64,000 nucleotides of DNA, taken from the NCBI GenBank assembly GCA_049585795.1, contig JBAVAQ010000092.1, positions 124,001-188,000 on the forward strand. Direction: 5' to 3'. The stretch is from JABDBE01 sp049585795. Its GTDB lineage: Bacteria > Acidobacteriota > Terriglobia > Terriglobales > Acidobacteriaceae. Below are positions 17,511-26,545 of this stretch, one piece after another. How positions within the stretch are numbered: position 1 is the first letter of the stretch; every line of letters starts with the position of its first letter. Position numbers and translations under genes: made by a program. The notes under the pieces are model-generated. The model was not told the DNA's origin. It saw nothing but the letters and a program-made list of their open reading frames with translations, and made no database searches.

Positions 17511-19454
17511 ATGATGAGACTGCTTCCTGCTCGCTGGAACGCGCTTGTTGTACTTCTCGCTCTTGCGACGATGGTGGGTTGCCAAGGCCTCAGCAGCTCG
17601 AACAAGTCGTCCACGACCTCGACGAACAAAACCAAACCGGGACAGATCACGGTCACGCCCAGCAGCATTGGTTTCGGCATCGTAAAGGTCGGGAACAACC
17701 AAAGCCAGCCCGCGACTATGACCAACTCGGGCGGATCGAGCCTCACCGTGAGTAAGGTGACGGCAACCGGTGCAGGATTCAGCGTAGGCGGATTGACTTT
17801 GCCAATGACGCTCGCGTCTGGTCAGAGCCAAGGTTTTACAGTCATCTTCACGCCCGCGTCTGCAGGCACGATCACCGGGAACCTGGCGATCGCCAACACG
17901 GGCTCAACCCCCACGGTCAACGTCGCTCTCTCCGGCGGCTCACAAACTGCGGGAGCGGTCACGCCGAGTTCTTCGAGCCTGAAGTTCGGAAACATTCTCG
18001 TGGGCAGCCGGCAAACGCTCACTGAGACTTTGACTAATACCGGCGGCTCCAGCCTCACGGTCACACAGGTCACTCCCACCGGGACCGGCTTTGCGGTAAG
18101 CGGATTGACTTTGCCGTTGAGTCTGCCCGCAGGTGAAGGGCAAGCTTTCAGCGTCACGTTTGCGCCGCAGTCCGCGGGCACGGTGAGCGGAAACTTGGCT
18201 ATCGCGAATACGGGCGCTACTGCTGCCGTCAACATCCCTCTCTCCGGAGACGGAGAAACAGCCGGTGCGCTCACTACGAATCCCGCCAGCCTTAACTTTG
18301 GCAGTGTTCAGGTGGGCAGTAACCAATCGCTCTCCGAGACTCTGACCAACTCTGGTGGATCCAGCGTTACGATCACGCAGGTAAGCCCCACCGGGACAGG
18401 GTTCAGCGTCAGCGGGTTGAGTCTGCCGCTGACCCTTGCGTCCGGTCAGAGCCAGGGTTTCAGTGTTACTTTTACGCCATCTTCTTCCGGCAGCAGCAGC
18501 GGAAATCTGTCGATCATCAGCAACGCCTCGAATTCGACTCTAAACGTCCCGCTATCCGGAAACGGATTGGCGGCGGGCTCGCTTGTCCCGAGCCCTTCGA
18601 GTCTAAGCTTCGGCAGCGTTCAGCTGGGCGACAACCAGCAACTCTCGGAAACTCTGACCAACTCTGGCGGAGTGAACGTTAACATTTCGCAAGCTTCGGC
18701 CACCGGGACCGGATTCACCATGAGTGGGTTGAACCCGCCATTGGTCCTCACGCCCGGACAACATTATACTTTCACAGTCACGTTTACGCCGCCCTCCTCC
18801 GGGACCGACAGTGGAAGTGTTTCGATTGTCTCGAATGCGTCGAACCCAAACTTATCCGTACCCCTCAGCGGTACGGGAACGCCTGTGCCTCAGGGACAGT
18901 TGGCGGTCGCTCCGACCAGCATGAACTTCGGCAACGTGGTCGTGGGAACCAACTCGCAGCTGACCGGGACGCTTACCGCCAGCGGTCAGAGTGTCACCGT
19001 GAGTTCGGATACTTTGAACGGGTCAGCTTTTGCTGTGAGCGGGATTTCATTCCCGGTCACGATTCCGGCGGGCCAGCAGGTGCAGTTTACAGTAACGTTC
19101 ACGCCGGCGGGAACTGGCGTTGCGTCTGGCGGTGTGTCATTCGCCAGCAACGCTTCGAACTCTCCCACCGCCGAAACCTTTACCGGCACCGGCACGCCTC
19201 CTCCGCAACATTCCGTCAATCTTTCCTGGACTGCGAGTAATTCGCAGAACATCAGCGGGTACAACATTTATCGTGGGATCAAGTCAGGTGGGCCCTATTC
19301 GAAAATCAATTCGGTGTTGAACGCCAGCACCCTTTACACAGACTCCACGGTCGCCGACGGACAGACTTATTACTACGTAACTACTGCGGTCAATTCGAGC
19401 AATGAAGAAAGCGGCTACTCCAATCAGGCAACAGCCGTGATCCCTCCCCCATAA
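17511..19454 (+). CDS. Choice-of-anchor-D repeat lipoprotein with C-terminal FN3
   Basis: 647 residues from ATG 17511, with GGGGAGGGG upstream. A signal peptide ends in a lipobox (LATMVGC, Cys about residue 24), followed by a Ser/Thr/Lys linker. Five tandem repeats of about 105 residues follow, each with SLxFGxVxVGxxQxxxxTLTNSG and GFxVSGLxLPxxLxxGQ, the choice-of-anchor-D (ASPM/SPD-2/Hydin-like) pattern. A fibronectin type III domain ends the protein (VNLSWTASNSQNISGYNIY). The repeats are conserved at DNA level too. It is probably a surface-exposed lipoprotein for adhesion or matrix binding; the ligand is unknown. A shorter paralogue follows at 19714. Confidence 0.9.
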   Translation: MMRLLPARWNALVVLLALATMVGCQGLSSSNKSSTTSTNKTKPGQITVTPSSIGFGIVKVGNNQSQPATMTNSGGSSLTVSKVTATGAGFSVGGLTLPMTLASGQSQGFTVIFTPASAGTITGNLAIANTGSTPTVNVALSGGSQTAGAVTPSSSSLKFGNILVGSRQTLTETLTNTGGSSLTVTQVTPTGTGFAVSGLTLPLSLPAGEGQAFSVTFAPQSAGTVSGNLAIANTGATAAVNIPLSGDGETAGALTTNPASLNFGSVQVGSNQSLSETLTNSGGSSVTITQVSPTGTGFSVSGLSLPLTLASGQSQGFSVTFTPSSSGSSSGNLSIISNASNSTLNVPLSGNGLAAGSLVPSPSSLSFGSVQLGDNQQLSETLTNSGGVNVNISQASATGTGFTMSGLNPPLVLTPGQHYTFTVTFTPPSSGTDSGSVSIVSNASNPNLSVPLSGTGTPVPQGQLAVAPTSMNFGNVVVGTNSQLTGTLTASGQSVTVSSDTLNGSAFAVSGISFPVTIPAGQQVQFTVTFTPAGTGVASGGVSFASNASNSPTAETFTGTGTPPPQHSVNLSWTASNSQNISGYNIYRGIKSGGPYSKINSVLNASTLYTDSTVADGQTYYYVTTAVNSSNEESGYSNQATAVIPPP

Positions 19455-19633
19455 TTTTTGCTGGCATAAAGCCAAGGCTTCTCCGGAATGGGCTGAGAAA
19501 AGGCGGTCACACCACCCATTCCGGTGGAGGCACAAGGACCGTGCTGCCCCCCCGCGAAGGATTTCCCTTGCAGAACTTAATGTGTTTCTTTAAGCTTATG
19601 TGGATTTTAACAAGAAAGGAAAAGTGTTCAACG

Positions 19634-19672
19634 GTCTCGTAATGTGTCCGGCCGGATGTACTAACGAGACCT
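19634..19672. repeat. Inverted repeat with nested palindrome between paralogues
   Basis: GGTCTCGT (19634-19641) pairs with ACGAGACC (19665-19672), and between them lies the perfect palindrome TCCGGCCGGA. A pyrimidine-rich TTCCCTTATT follows, so it may act as a terminator for the upstream gene. Confidence 0.45.
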
Positions 19673-19713
19673 TCCCTTATTAGCATTAATCGCTACTCTT
19701 CCAAAATCGCGCT

Positions 19714-20721
19714 ATGAGTTTCCCCCGGGTTATGTCTCGATTGCAGCTTTCCACAGCCGTGATCGCGATCCTTCTGGTATCGACACTCTTCGCGCAGGTC
19801 AATGACAAAGCGAGGGCCAATGCGCCTGCGTTTAGTCTAAGAACGGAAGGCTTAGTAGCTACGCCGACGAAGCTTGGTTTCGGAAGCGTCACGGTCGGCC
19901 GGCGAAAGTTCCAAACTGTCACTATCACCAACTGGGGCAGCGCAGACATCAGGTTGGTGCAGGTCATCACACGCGGAGGCAACTTCGACGTGGTTGGACT
20001 GGAGTTACCACTGACGCTCGCAAGGGGAGAGCGCTTCACCTTCAAGGGCGTCTTTGCGCCGCGATCCAAAGGCTCCAGCAGCGGGACTCTTTCCTTGGTT
20101 TCCGATGCGTCAGGCACCTCAAATCCTACCCTCAGGCTGGAACTGACGGGTATGGGGACGAATGATCAGCAGCTCATCGTTGACCCGGCGACCATGAACT
20201 TTGGGGTCGTGCAGATCGGATCCACCGCAATCCAAATGGGAACTCTGACCGCCCCTGAGGCCCCGGTAACCATTTCTTCCGCTTTTACCAATAGCACAGC
20301 ATTCACCTTGAGCGGACTGTCTTTCCCGTTGACGATTCCCCCAGGCGCAAGCCAGGGATTTACCGTAACATTTACGCCTCAAACCGGCGGTATGGTATCC
20401 GCAGCACTCTCCTTTGTCGATGAGAACGGAATTCCCCTCGCGTCGGAATCTCTGAATGGCACCGCCGTCAGTTCACAGAGTCATAGCGTCGAACTTTCCT
20501 GGAATGCCAGCACCTCTCAAAATGTCATCGGTTACAACGTTTATCGCGGGAATCAATCAGGCGGACCCTACAGGAAGATCAATTCTCTTCTGGATCCAAA
20601 CACCGGATATACCGACACTTCCGTAACAGACGGGGGCACCTATTATTACGTGACCACGGCGGTCAATTCAGACAAGCAAGAGAGCGCTTATTCCAATCAG
20701 GCGCAAGCTACGATTCCCTGA
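19714..20721 (+). CDS. Exported choice-of-anchor-D protein with FN3, shorter paralogue
   Basis: 335 residues (or 329 from ATG 19732). The signal peptide is STAVIAILLVSTLFAQ without a lipobox, so unlike its neighbour it is probably secreted or periplasmic. Two choice-of-anchor-D repeats are followed by an FN3 domain very close to that of the upstream protein: NVIGYNVYRGNQSGGPYRKI here against NISGYNIYRGIKSGGPYSKI there. It looks like a duplicate that lost repeats. No catalytic motif is seen. Confidence 0.88.
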   Translation: MSFPRVMSRLQLSTAVIAILLVSTLFAQVNDKARANAPAFSLRTEGLVATPTKLGFGSVTVGRRKFQTVTITNWGSADIRLVQVITRGGNFDVVGLELPLTLARGERFTFKGVFAPRSKGSSSGTLSLVSDASGTSNPTLRLELTGMGTNDQQLIVDPATMNFGVVQIGSTAIQMGTLTAPEAPVTISSAFTNSTAFTLSGLSFPLTIPPGASQGFTVTFTPQTGGMVSAALSFVDENGIPLASESLNGTAVSSQSHSVELSWNASTSQNVIGYNVYRGNQSGGPYRKINSLLDPNTGYTDTSVTDGGTYYYVTTAVNSDKQESAYSNQAQATIP

Positions 20722-20937
20722 TTCCTCCTCGCGTCGTAGTCGGTGAGCTTCAGATTCCCAAGCTGAAGTCGTGTCTCAAAAGCATTTTGTTCTGCAAGAC
20801 TTTGCACACATTTTCACGACCTCCACTACCTTCAGGCTGCATAAATCACTGCATGCATGACAGTAAACAGCAACTAGAGCCGATTTCCCATAGGCTGCCG
20901 AATTGCTCCGGCTGGGCGGGCGAGCCGAGCGGGAAAG

Positions 20938-21489
20938 ATGACAGATCCCCCATCCACGCGTAAAAGCTTCTTGTCTGCGGTTTTTCTGTGGACGAAAGGC
21001 CTGATTCTTTTGGCTCTGGTCTCTGCGCCAGCTTTCGCCCAAAGTCTTTCGTTAGCGACCCTTAATAATGGCCCACTCAATTCAGGCACGGCCAATTCCA
21101 TTCCATCGAACTCCACACCCGGCAATGCCGGGGCGACGACGGCGGCGGCGGTCGTAGGCGCTTCTCTGCCGGAAGCGGTGCCGGAGCATAAGTTTTGGGA
21201 TGGCGAGAATCGGGTTCTTTTCGTGACAGTTGCGGGTCTCAGCGCGGCTGATTTCGCCCTCACTCGGTCCATCCTGCAAAATGGCGGAAAAGAGCTAAAC
21301 CCCGTAACCCGCCTTCTGAGTGGCAGCACAGCGGGACTTGCCGTCAATTTCGCTGGCGAAACTGCGGGAGTCGTCGGACTCAGCTACCTTTTTCATAAAA
21401 CCGGGCACCATAAACTGGAGCGGCTTACCTCCCTGCTCGACATTGGGGCCTCGTCGTTCGCTGTGGTCTACGACCTGAACCATCGTTGA
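20938..21489 (+). CDS. Exported or membrane protein of unknown function
   Basis: 183 residues with GGGAAAG just before the ATG. A signal peptide or first membrane segment (LILLALVSAPAFAQ) covers residues 20-35, followed by a Ser/Asn/Gly-rich linker. Further hydrophobic segments (VLFVTVAGLSAADFAL, VVGLSYLF) sit in the second half. A charged HHKLERL follows. No family is recognised; short membrane proteins of this layout occur in many Terriglobia. Confidence 0.75.
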   Translation: MTDPPSTRKSFLSAVFLWTKGLILLALVSAPAFAQSLSLATLNNGPLNSGTANSIPSNSTPGNAGATTAAAVVGASLPEAVPEHKFWDGENRVLFVTVAGLSAADFALTRSILQNGGKELNPVTRLLSGSTAGLAVNFAGETAGVVGLSYLFHKTGHHKLERLTSLLDIGASSFAVVYDLNHR

Positions 21490-21647
21490 GGTCTTAGCAA
21501 AGCCAAGCTGGAAGCCGCTAGCAGGGGGGTTCCCCACCTTTCCATTTACCTTTGTAATTCGATCTTTCCGTGATAAGATTTCCCGGCTTTCGAGCTGTGG
21601 CGGCATGGGGCGCGCTCCTTAACGAAGACTCCCGAGGAGAAGCTCGT

Positions 21648-22571
21648 ATGACCCGAAAGTATTTGATTCTAGCCGTTCTTCTGTGCGTTTCGGCCAGCAT
21701 TGTCGCGCGCGCTGCGACCAGCGATGAGATTATCCCCGCCGGGACGCTTCTGCAATGCACTCTCGATGAACCCAACTTCTCGTCCAAGACTGCGCAGGTC
21801 GGCGATCCCGTTCTGTGCTATCTGGGGCATGTTACCGCCTTCGGGCGTTCGGTCTTTCCTCGCGGCGCTGAGTTGGGCGGACACCTCCAGGATTATCAGA
21901 ATCCCGGACACTTTGTCGGCAAGGGCTGGATTGAAGTGGATTTTGATCGCATCATCCTGCCCAGCGCGCAGGTCTTCCCGCTTACGGCAAAGGTGATTTC
22001 AGCGCCCCATCTGAAGGTTGACAACGAAGGAAAAGTCCACAGTAAGGGTCACCCCAAGAGGGATGCCGCGCTCTGGGCGATTCCGGTCTTCTGGCCAGTC
22101 AAGTTGATCACTTTGCCGAACCGCGGGCCGTACCCAACCTTCAAGGGCGAAGCCCGGCTGACTTTGCGACTGATGGAAGACATCGAGGTTCCGGTAGCTG
22201 TTCGGGCATCCGTTCCGATGCCCCCATGGGCCACCCCCAGCAGCTATAACTATTCGCCGTCTACGCTCTACATACCGGCGTCCACAGCTCCGCGCCAGCA
22301 GACTGCGACCTTGCAGCCTGCGAATTTTGTGCAGCGCACTGCGGAGGTTCAACCCCGAGAGCAGCCCACAACGATCATCGTTCTGAAAGGCGGTGCGGCA
22401 TGGATCGCTCGTGACTATTGGGTTGAGGCGGGGCAGCTCCATTGTGTGAGCCTGAATGGAGAGGAGAAACTGGTCGCGCTCGAGGCTATGGATCTTTACC
22501 AGACCGTAGGCGTAAACCGCGAGCGGCACGTCGAGTTCGTATTGCGCTCGAAAGATGTCGTCGAACAATAA
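21648..22571 (+). CDS. Exported protein of unknown function
   Basis: 307 residues from ATG 21648, with GAGGAG upstream; the frame is open to 21570, but that start would put the signal peptide internally. Signal peptide: YLILAVLLCVSASIVARAA. The mature part starts EIIPAGTLLQCTLDEPNFSS and has regular beta-strands (VEVDF-type, FPLTAKVISAPHL), then a Pro/Thr-rich linker near residue 215 and a small C-terminal domain with an IIVLKGGAAWIARDYWVE pattern. The first half resembles the barrel of conjugation/TrbI-like or periplasmic stabiliser proteins only loosely. No function is claimed. Confidence 0.75.
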   Translation: MTRKYLILAVLLCVSASIVARAATSDEIIPAGTLLQCTLDEPNFSSKTAQVGDPVLCYLGHVTAFGRSVFPRGAELGGHLQDYQNPGHFVGKGWIEVDFDRIILPSAQVFPLTAKVISAPHLKVDNEGKVHSKGHPKRDAALWAIPVFWPVKLITLPNRGPYPTFKGEARLTLRLMEDIEVPVAVRASVPMPPWATPSSYNYSPSTLYIPASTAPRQQTATLQPANFVQRTAEVQPREQPTTIIVLKGGAAWIARDYWVEAGQLHCVSLNGEEKLVALEAMDLYQTVGVNRERHVEFVLRSKDVVEQ

Positions 22572-22609
22572 ACAGCCACGGCAAGCCACAACTTGGCGTT
22601 GAAATCAGG

Positions 22610-22658
22610 AGTCCGCATCGGCGGCGCCGCAGTAGCGCTGCCATGCGGACTTTCTTTG
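22610..22658 (+). terminator. Rho-independent terminator
   Basis: AGTCCGCAT (22610-22618) pairs perfectly with ATGCGGACT (22643-22651) around a GC-rich inner stem, then TTTCTTTGT. It lies 39 bases after the stop of the preceding exported-protein gene. Confidence 0.7.
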
Positions 22659-22843
22659 TCTTCCATATTCCAGTCCTTCGACTTCGAAAATAAAATTCTA
22701 CGAACCAGCGTTTGCGCATAGCCGCCGTGGTCTAGAATTTGTCTTAGGAACGGAGCCGAACGGTGGGGAGCGATATAAGATAGTCTCATGGGCAATTCGT
22801 TTGGGGACGAGATCCGCTCGACTCAAGTTCCTGGGAGGTTTCC

Positions 22844-24994
22844 ATGCGCAAAATCGCAATCGTCATCGGAATCGTGGTGCTCGTCATCGTTCTTGCCGTG
22901 GGCGTGGTCTTAGCCACATTCAATCCTAACGACTACCGGGGAACGATCCAAACCAAGCTCCAGCAGCAGTTGAATCGAAACGTCAGTCTCGGCAACATGA
23001 GTTTAGGATTGTTCCCGCTTCGTTTTCGCGTCGCCAATCTTTCGATCGCCGACGATCCGAAGTTCGGCAATCGTCCTTTCATCCAGGCCCAGGAGTTGAG
23101 CGTGTCCGTCAAGCTGCTTCCCCTGCTCAGCAAGTCCGTGCAGGTTGATTCGCTGGCCCTGGAACGTCCCAGCGTGGAGTTGATAAAGAACGCGCAGGGC
23201 GTGTGGAATTTCGCCTCGCTGGGTCAAAAGACGCCCACGGCAGCGCCTGCCGCGCCTGCCGCACCCGCCGCTCCAGCGGCGGCGTCCCGACCGTCCGCGC
23301 CGCCGACCTCACCTGCACCGTCCGGCGGGCAGCAATTCTCGCTGGGCGAACTGGGAATCAATGATGGATTGGTCGCGATCACCGATCTGCAGGGTCGTAA
23401 ACCCCGAACCGTTTACAATCACATCAACCTCAAGCTTACAGACTTCGCTCCCGACACTCCGTTTAACCTTGACGCGTCGGTTCATTTGCCCGGATCTGGG
23501 AGCCAGGAAGTGGAACTGCAGGGCAAGGGTGGTCCACTCTCTCACGCGAATCCCGCCGACACACCCTTCAAGGGAACTCTGGAGTTAAAGGGAGTCCAAA
23601 TCGGAGAACTGCAAAAATTCCTCCAGAGTCCAGCGCTGGTCAACACCGATGGCGTCCTCTCTGGGCACACGGATATCGCCAGTGCCAGCGGAAAACTCTC
23701 GGCGAATGGGCAAATGATTCTCGCCAATCCCAAGTTGCATGGCATTGACGTGGGCTATCCGATCAATGTCGACTACGACATTAGCGACGACCTGGTAAAT
23801 GATTTACTACAGATCAATAAGGGTGCGATCAAGTTGGGTCCGACACCGGTATCGGTTATGGGAACCATGAACTCCAAGGCCACGCCGGCACAAATTAACA
23901 TGGACCTGAAGGCCAGCAATGTTTCCATCGCGGAAATCGCCCGTCTGGCGGCGGCTGCCGGTGTAGCGTTCGCGCCCGGCACGACCGTGAATGGACAGAT
24001 CAATGCAGACATCAAAGCACAGGGATCGTCGGATAAGCCCGCACTGAATGGGACTCTGGTGGGCAGCAACCTGCAGATTTCAGGAAAAGAGATCGCCAAG
24101 CCCGTCCAGGTCAAGGCAGTGAACATTACCATGACGCCGGCTGAAATCCATTCCGACAACTTCAACGTAACCTCGGGTGCAACCACGGCCGCCGTGCAAT
24201 TTTCCATGAAGCAATACACTTCCAATTCTCCGCAGGTGGACGCGACGGTGCGGGCTCCGCAGGCAGCGCTTCCCGATCTCCTTTCGATGGCCAAGGCCTA
24301 TGGAGTGACCTCGCTCGACAAGGTGAGCGGCTCGGGAAATCTCGCCCTCGATATGCATGCCGCGGGCCCGTTGCAATCCATTACCTCGGACCAGATCGTG
24401 AAAGTGTTGAATGGCACGATCAATGTCAACTTCAATAATGTGCACTACGCCGGGGTCGACATTTCCCACCAGCTTCTCTCGATGATCGGTTCCTCCAAGG
24501 CGGGCAAAGACCAGGGTTATACCAACGTTCAAAAAATGACGGGAAATATCCTGGTGAAGAACGGAATTGCTCAAACCAACAATCTGCAAGCCACTCTCGA
24601 CATCGGCAATGTGGGCGTGACCGGCACCGCCAACCTGGCCAGCCAGGCGCTCAATATGCAACTCACGGCAGTGCTCTCAAAAGCCTTTACCCAGCAGGCG
24701 GGGGGCACATCTGTCGGCGGCTACATGAGTACTGCGCTGGCAAACAATCAGGGAGAACTCGTGATACCAGCGATTGTCACCGGAACTTTTCAAAATCCGA
24801 AGATTGTGCCTGATGTCCAGAAAATGGCGCAGATGAAGTTGAAGGGCTTGATGCCCACGGCCGATAATCCGCTGGGCGCCGCTTCTTCGATCCTCGGAGG
24901 ATTAACCGGCCAGAAAGGCCAGCAACCCGCCGCAGGACAACAGCAAAATCAGGTGAACCAGATCATGGGCTTATTTGGAAAGAAGAAGCAATAG
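22844..24994 (+). CDS. AsmA family protein
   Basis: 716 residues with GGGAGG before the ATG. One N-terminal membrane anchor (IAIVIGIVVLVIVLAVGVVLA) is followed by the AsmA signature FNPNDYRGTIQTKLQQQLNR and the repeated beta-strands of a bridge-like lipid-transfer fold. An Ala/Pro-rich linker sits at about residues 130-160, and the C-terminal AsmA_2 region at about 540-650. The tail is Gln-rich. AsmA-type proteins span the periplasm and help move phospholipid to the outer membrane. It is transcribed alone; the adjoining PIG-L gene is convergent. Confidence 0.92.
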   Translation: MRKIAIVIGIVVLVIVLAVGVVLATFNPNDYRGTIQTKLQQQLNRNVSLGNMSLGLFPLRFRVANLSIADDPKFGNRPFIQAQELSVSVKLLPLLSKSVQVDSLALERPSVELIKNAQGVWNFASLGQKTPTAAPAAPAAPAAPAAASRPSAPPTSPAPSGGQQFSLGELGINDGLVAITDLQGRKPRTVYNHINLKLTDFAPDTPFNLDASVHLPGSGSQEVELQGKGGPLSHANPADTPFKGTLELKGVQIGELQKFLQSPALVNTDGVLSGHTDIASASGKLSANGQMILANPKLHGIDVGYPINVDYDISDDLVNDLLQINKGAIKLGPTPVSVMGTMNSKATPAQINMDLKASNVSIAEIARLAAAAGVAFAPGTTVNGQINADIKAQGSSDKPALNGTLVGSNLQISGKEIAKPVQVKAVNITMTPAEIHSDNFNVTSGATTAAVQFSMKQYTSNSPQVDATVRAPQAALPDLLSMAKAYGVTSLDKVSGSGNLALDMHAAGPLQSITSDQIVKVLNGTINVNFNNVHYAGVDISHQLLSMIGSSKAGKDQGYTNVQKMTGNILVKNGIAQTNNLQATLDIGNVGVTGTANLASQALNMQLTAVLSKAFTQQAGGTSVGGYMSTALANNQGELVIPAIVTGTFQNPKIVPDVQKMAQMKLKGLMPTADNPLGAASSILGGLTGQKGQQPAAGQQQNQVNQIMGLFGKKKQ

Positions 24995-25035
24995 TCTCGA
25001 GCACCCCGGCGGGTTTGGTTTTGCTGCGGCGGCGC

Positions 25036-26397
25036 TCAATATTGCGGCAGGCCTCCCGACCGCAGGCGTACGTGCATCTTGATCGTGCCGATAATTTGCC
25101 CGTCAGCCCGGGCATGGCACAGGATCTCGCTCGTCTTGTTTTCAGCATTCTTGGGCGAGTCTAGCGTCACCAGCACGGGCAACTGATCTCCGGCGCGAAC
25201 CGTGTAAGTTCCAGCTCCACTTTGAGTGGCCCACCCTTCGGGGGAAGTTACCGATAGAGTTATTTCTTTCGATGTCGCAGTAGCGTTGCGAAGAAGCAAC
25301 GGCATTTGTAAGCTTGCGCCTCCAGCTATCGCGATTTCAGGAACGGCGGTCTGCGGCAAATGTTCCAACCCGTGCACGCGCCGGAAAATCCCGTAGAAGC
25401 CCCAGGGTCCAGCGAGTTCCACCGAAAACCCCGCCTGCGATCTTTCCATTTCTTCCGTGGGACGGACAAACCCAATCGGCTCCGTGGTCACGCCCTCGAA
25501 AACATCGCCCGTGATGCTCCCTCCAACATTTGATTTGCCGAAGGTCAACTGCACGGAATCCGTCCAACCATCCTTCGCGATCTCCTGGTCATTCTTTTTC
25601 TCCAGGCCTTCGATATACGAGCGGTATTGGCTGAGATGAAATTCGAATTCCTCCACCGCAATGCGCCAATAGGGCAGCTTGCGCACGGATGAAATTCCAG
25701 TGACCGGGTAGTCCGGCCCGCTGTTCTTGAATTGGTCTTGTTCTTGTGCGTCGGAGAAGTAGTAAATCTTCTTGGGTTGCCAGGGTCGCAATCCTTCGAG
25801 CAGGGTTTCGTTGACGTGCACCGGAGCCGCTAGCTGTGCGGGAAATACCGATGGGTCGCCTGCCATATCAAACGCTTCCGTCGCCAGCACGCCAGAAGCC
25901 TGATGGTCTCCGTGATTCTCGCCAATGAAGAATCCCGGCAGCCAGGTCACAATCACTTCCGGCCGGGTGAAGCGCACCATGCGAACTACTTCTTCTAACG
26001 CTGCGCCGTGGCGCCAATTCGCCAGCGATTCCAAAACATTCTGGGTCGGGGTGTCGCGCCCATCCAGGAACCAGACATTGTCGATTCCAAGTTTCGTCAT
26101 GGCATGACGCAACTCCATTTCGCGGACAGCCCCTAATGCCGCCGCTCGCTCCGGACCCATATTGTTGTGACCGGCTTCGCCGTGCGTCAGATACACTGCA
26201 GCCACGCGTTTGTGCTGATCCAGAAGCTGCGCCAGGTAAGCCGAGACTCCAGTCTCGTCGTCGGGATGAGCGACCACCAGTAGCACGTCGGCCTTGAAGC
26301 GAGCGTCTGGCTCGGTTGCTGGAGAAGATTTGGGTGCCTGTGCGACGAGCGTAGCCACGAAAAGGGCGAGTGAGCAAATCGAGTATCGAAGTTTCAC
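25036..26397 (-). CDS. Exported PIG-L family deacetylase
   Basis: 453 residues. Signal peptide at 1-22 (SICSLALFVATLVAQA). The PIG-L/LmbE zinc motif AHPDDE is at about residues 39-44, with a downstream HGD (NHGDHQASG, about 165), which together form the metal site. The family hydrolyses N-acetyl groups of sugars such as GlcNAc-linked lipids or thiol precursors. After the about 280-residue catalytic domain comes a C-terminal beta-sandwich domain (ITLSVTSPEGWATQSGAGTY). The exported location suggests an envelope or extracellular glycan substrate. Confidence 0.93.
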   Translation of the reverse strand: MKLRYSICSLALFVATLVAQAPKSSPATEPDARFKADVLLVVAHPDDETGVSAYLAQLLDQHKRVAAVYLTHGEAGHNNMGPERAAALGAVREMELRHAMTKLGIDNVWFLDGRDTPTQNVLESLANWRHGAALEEVVRMVRFTRPEVIVTWLPGFFIGENHGDHQASGVLATEAFDMAGDPSVFPAQLAAPVHVNETLLEGLRPWQPKKIYYFSDAQEQDQFKNSGPDYPVTGISSVRKLPYWRIAVEEFEFHLSQYRSYIEGLEKKNDQEIAKDGWTDSVQLTFGKSNVGGSITGDVFEGVTTEPIGFVRPTEEMERSQAGFSVELAGPWGFYGIFRRVHGLEHLPQTAVPEIAIAGGASLQMPLLLRNATATSKEITLSVTSPEGWATQSGAGTYTVRAGDQLPVLVTLDSPKNAENKTSEILCHARADGQIIGTIKMHVRLRSGGLPQY

Positions 26398-26545
26398 TGG
26401 TCTCCTGTTGGAGTGCGGTCGTTTGACGAACTCTGCATCTGGATCACCTGCGAATATGATTTAGACGTTCAAAGCTGACGATAAGCACCATTACTTTTAA
26501 GCCTTGGGGAGCTGGCCTAGAATTTATTTGTCTCGACAGATCGTC

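Noticed and set aside
19460..19713. Possible c-di-GMP riboswitch before the second choice-of-anchor-D gene
   Set aside because: A PilZ gene nearby prompted the check, but the conserved GEMM core and tetraloop receptor are not present.
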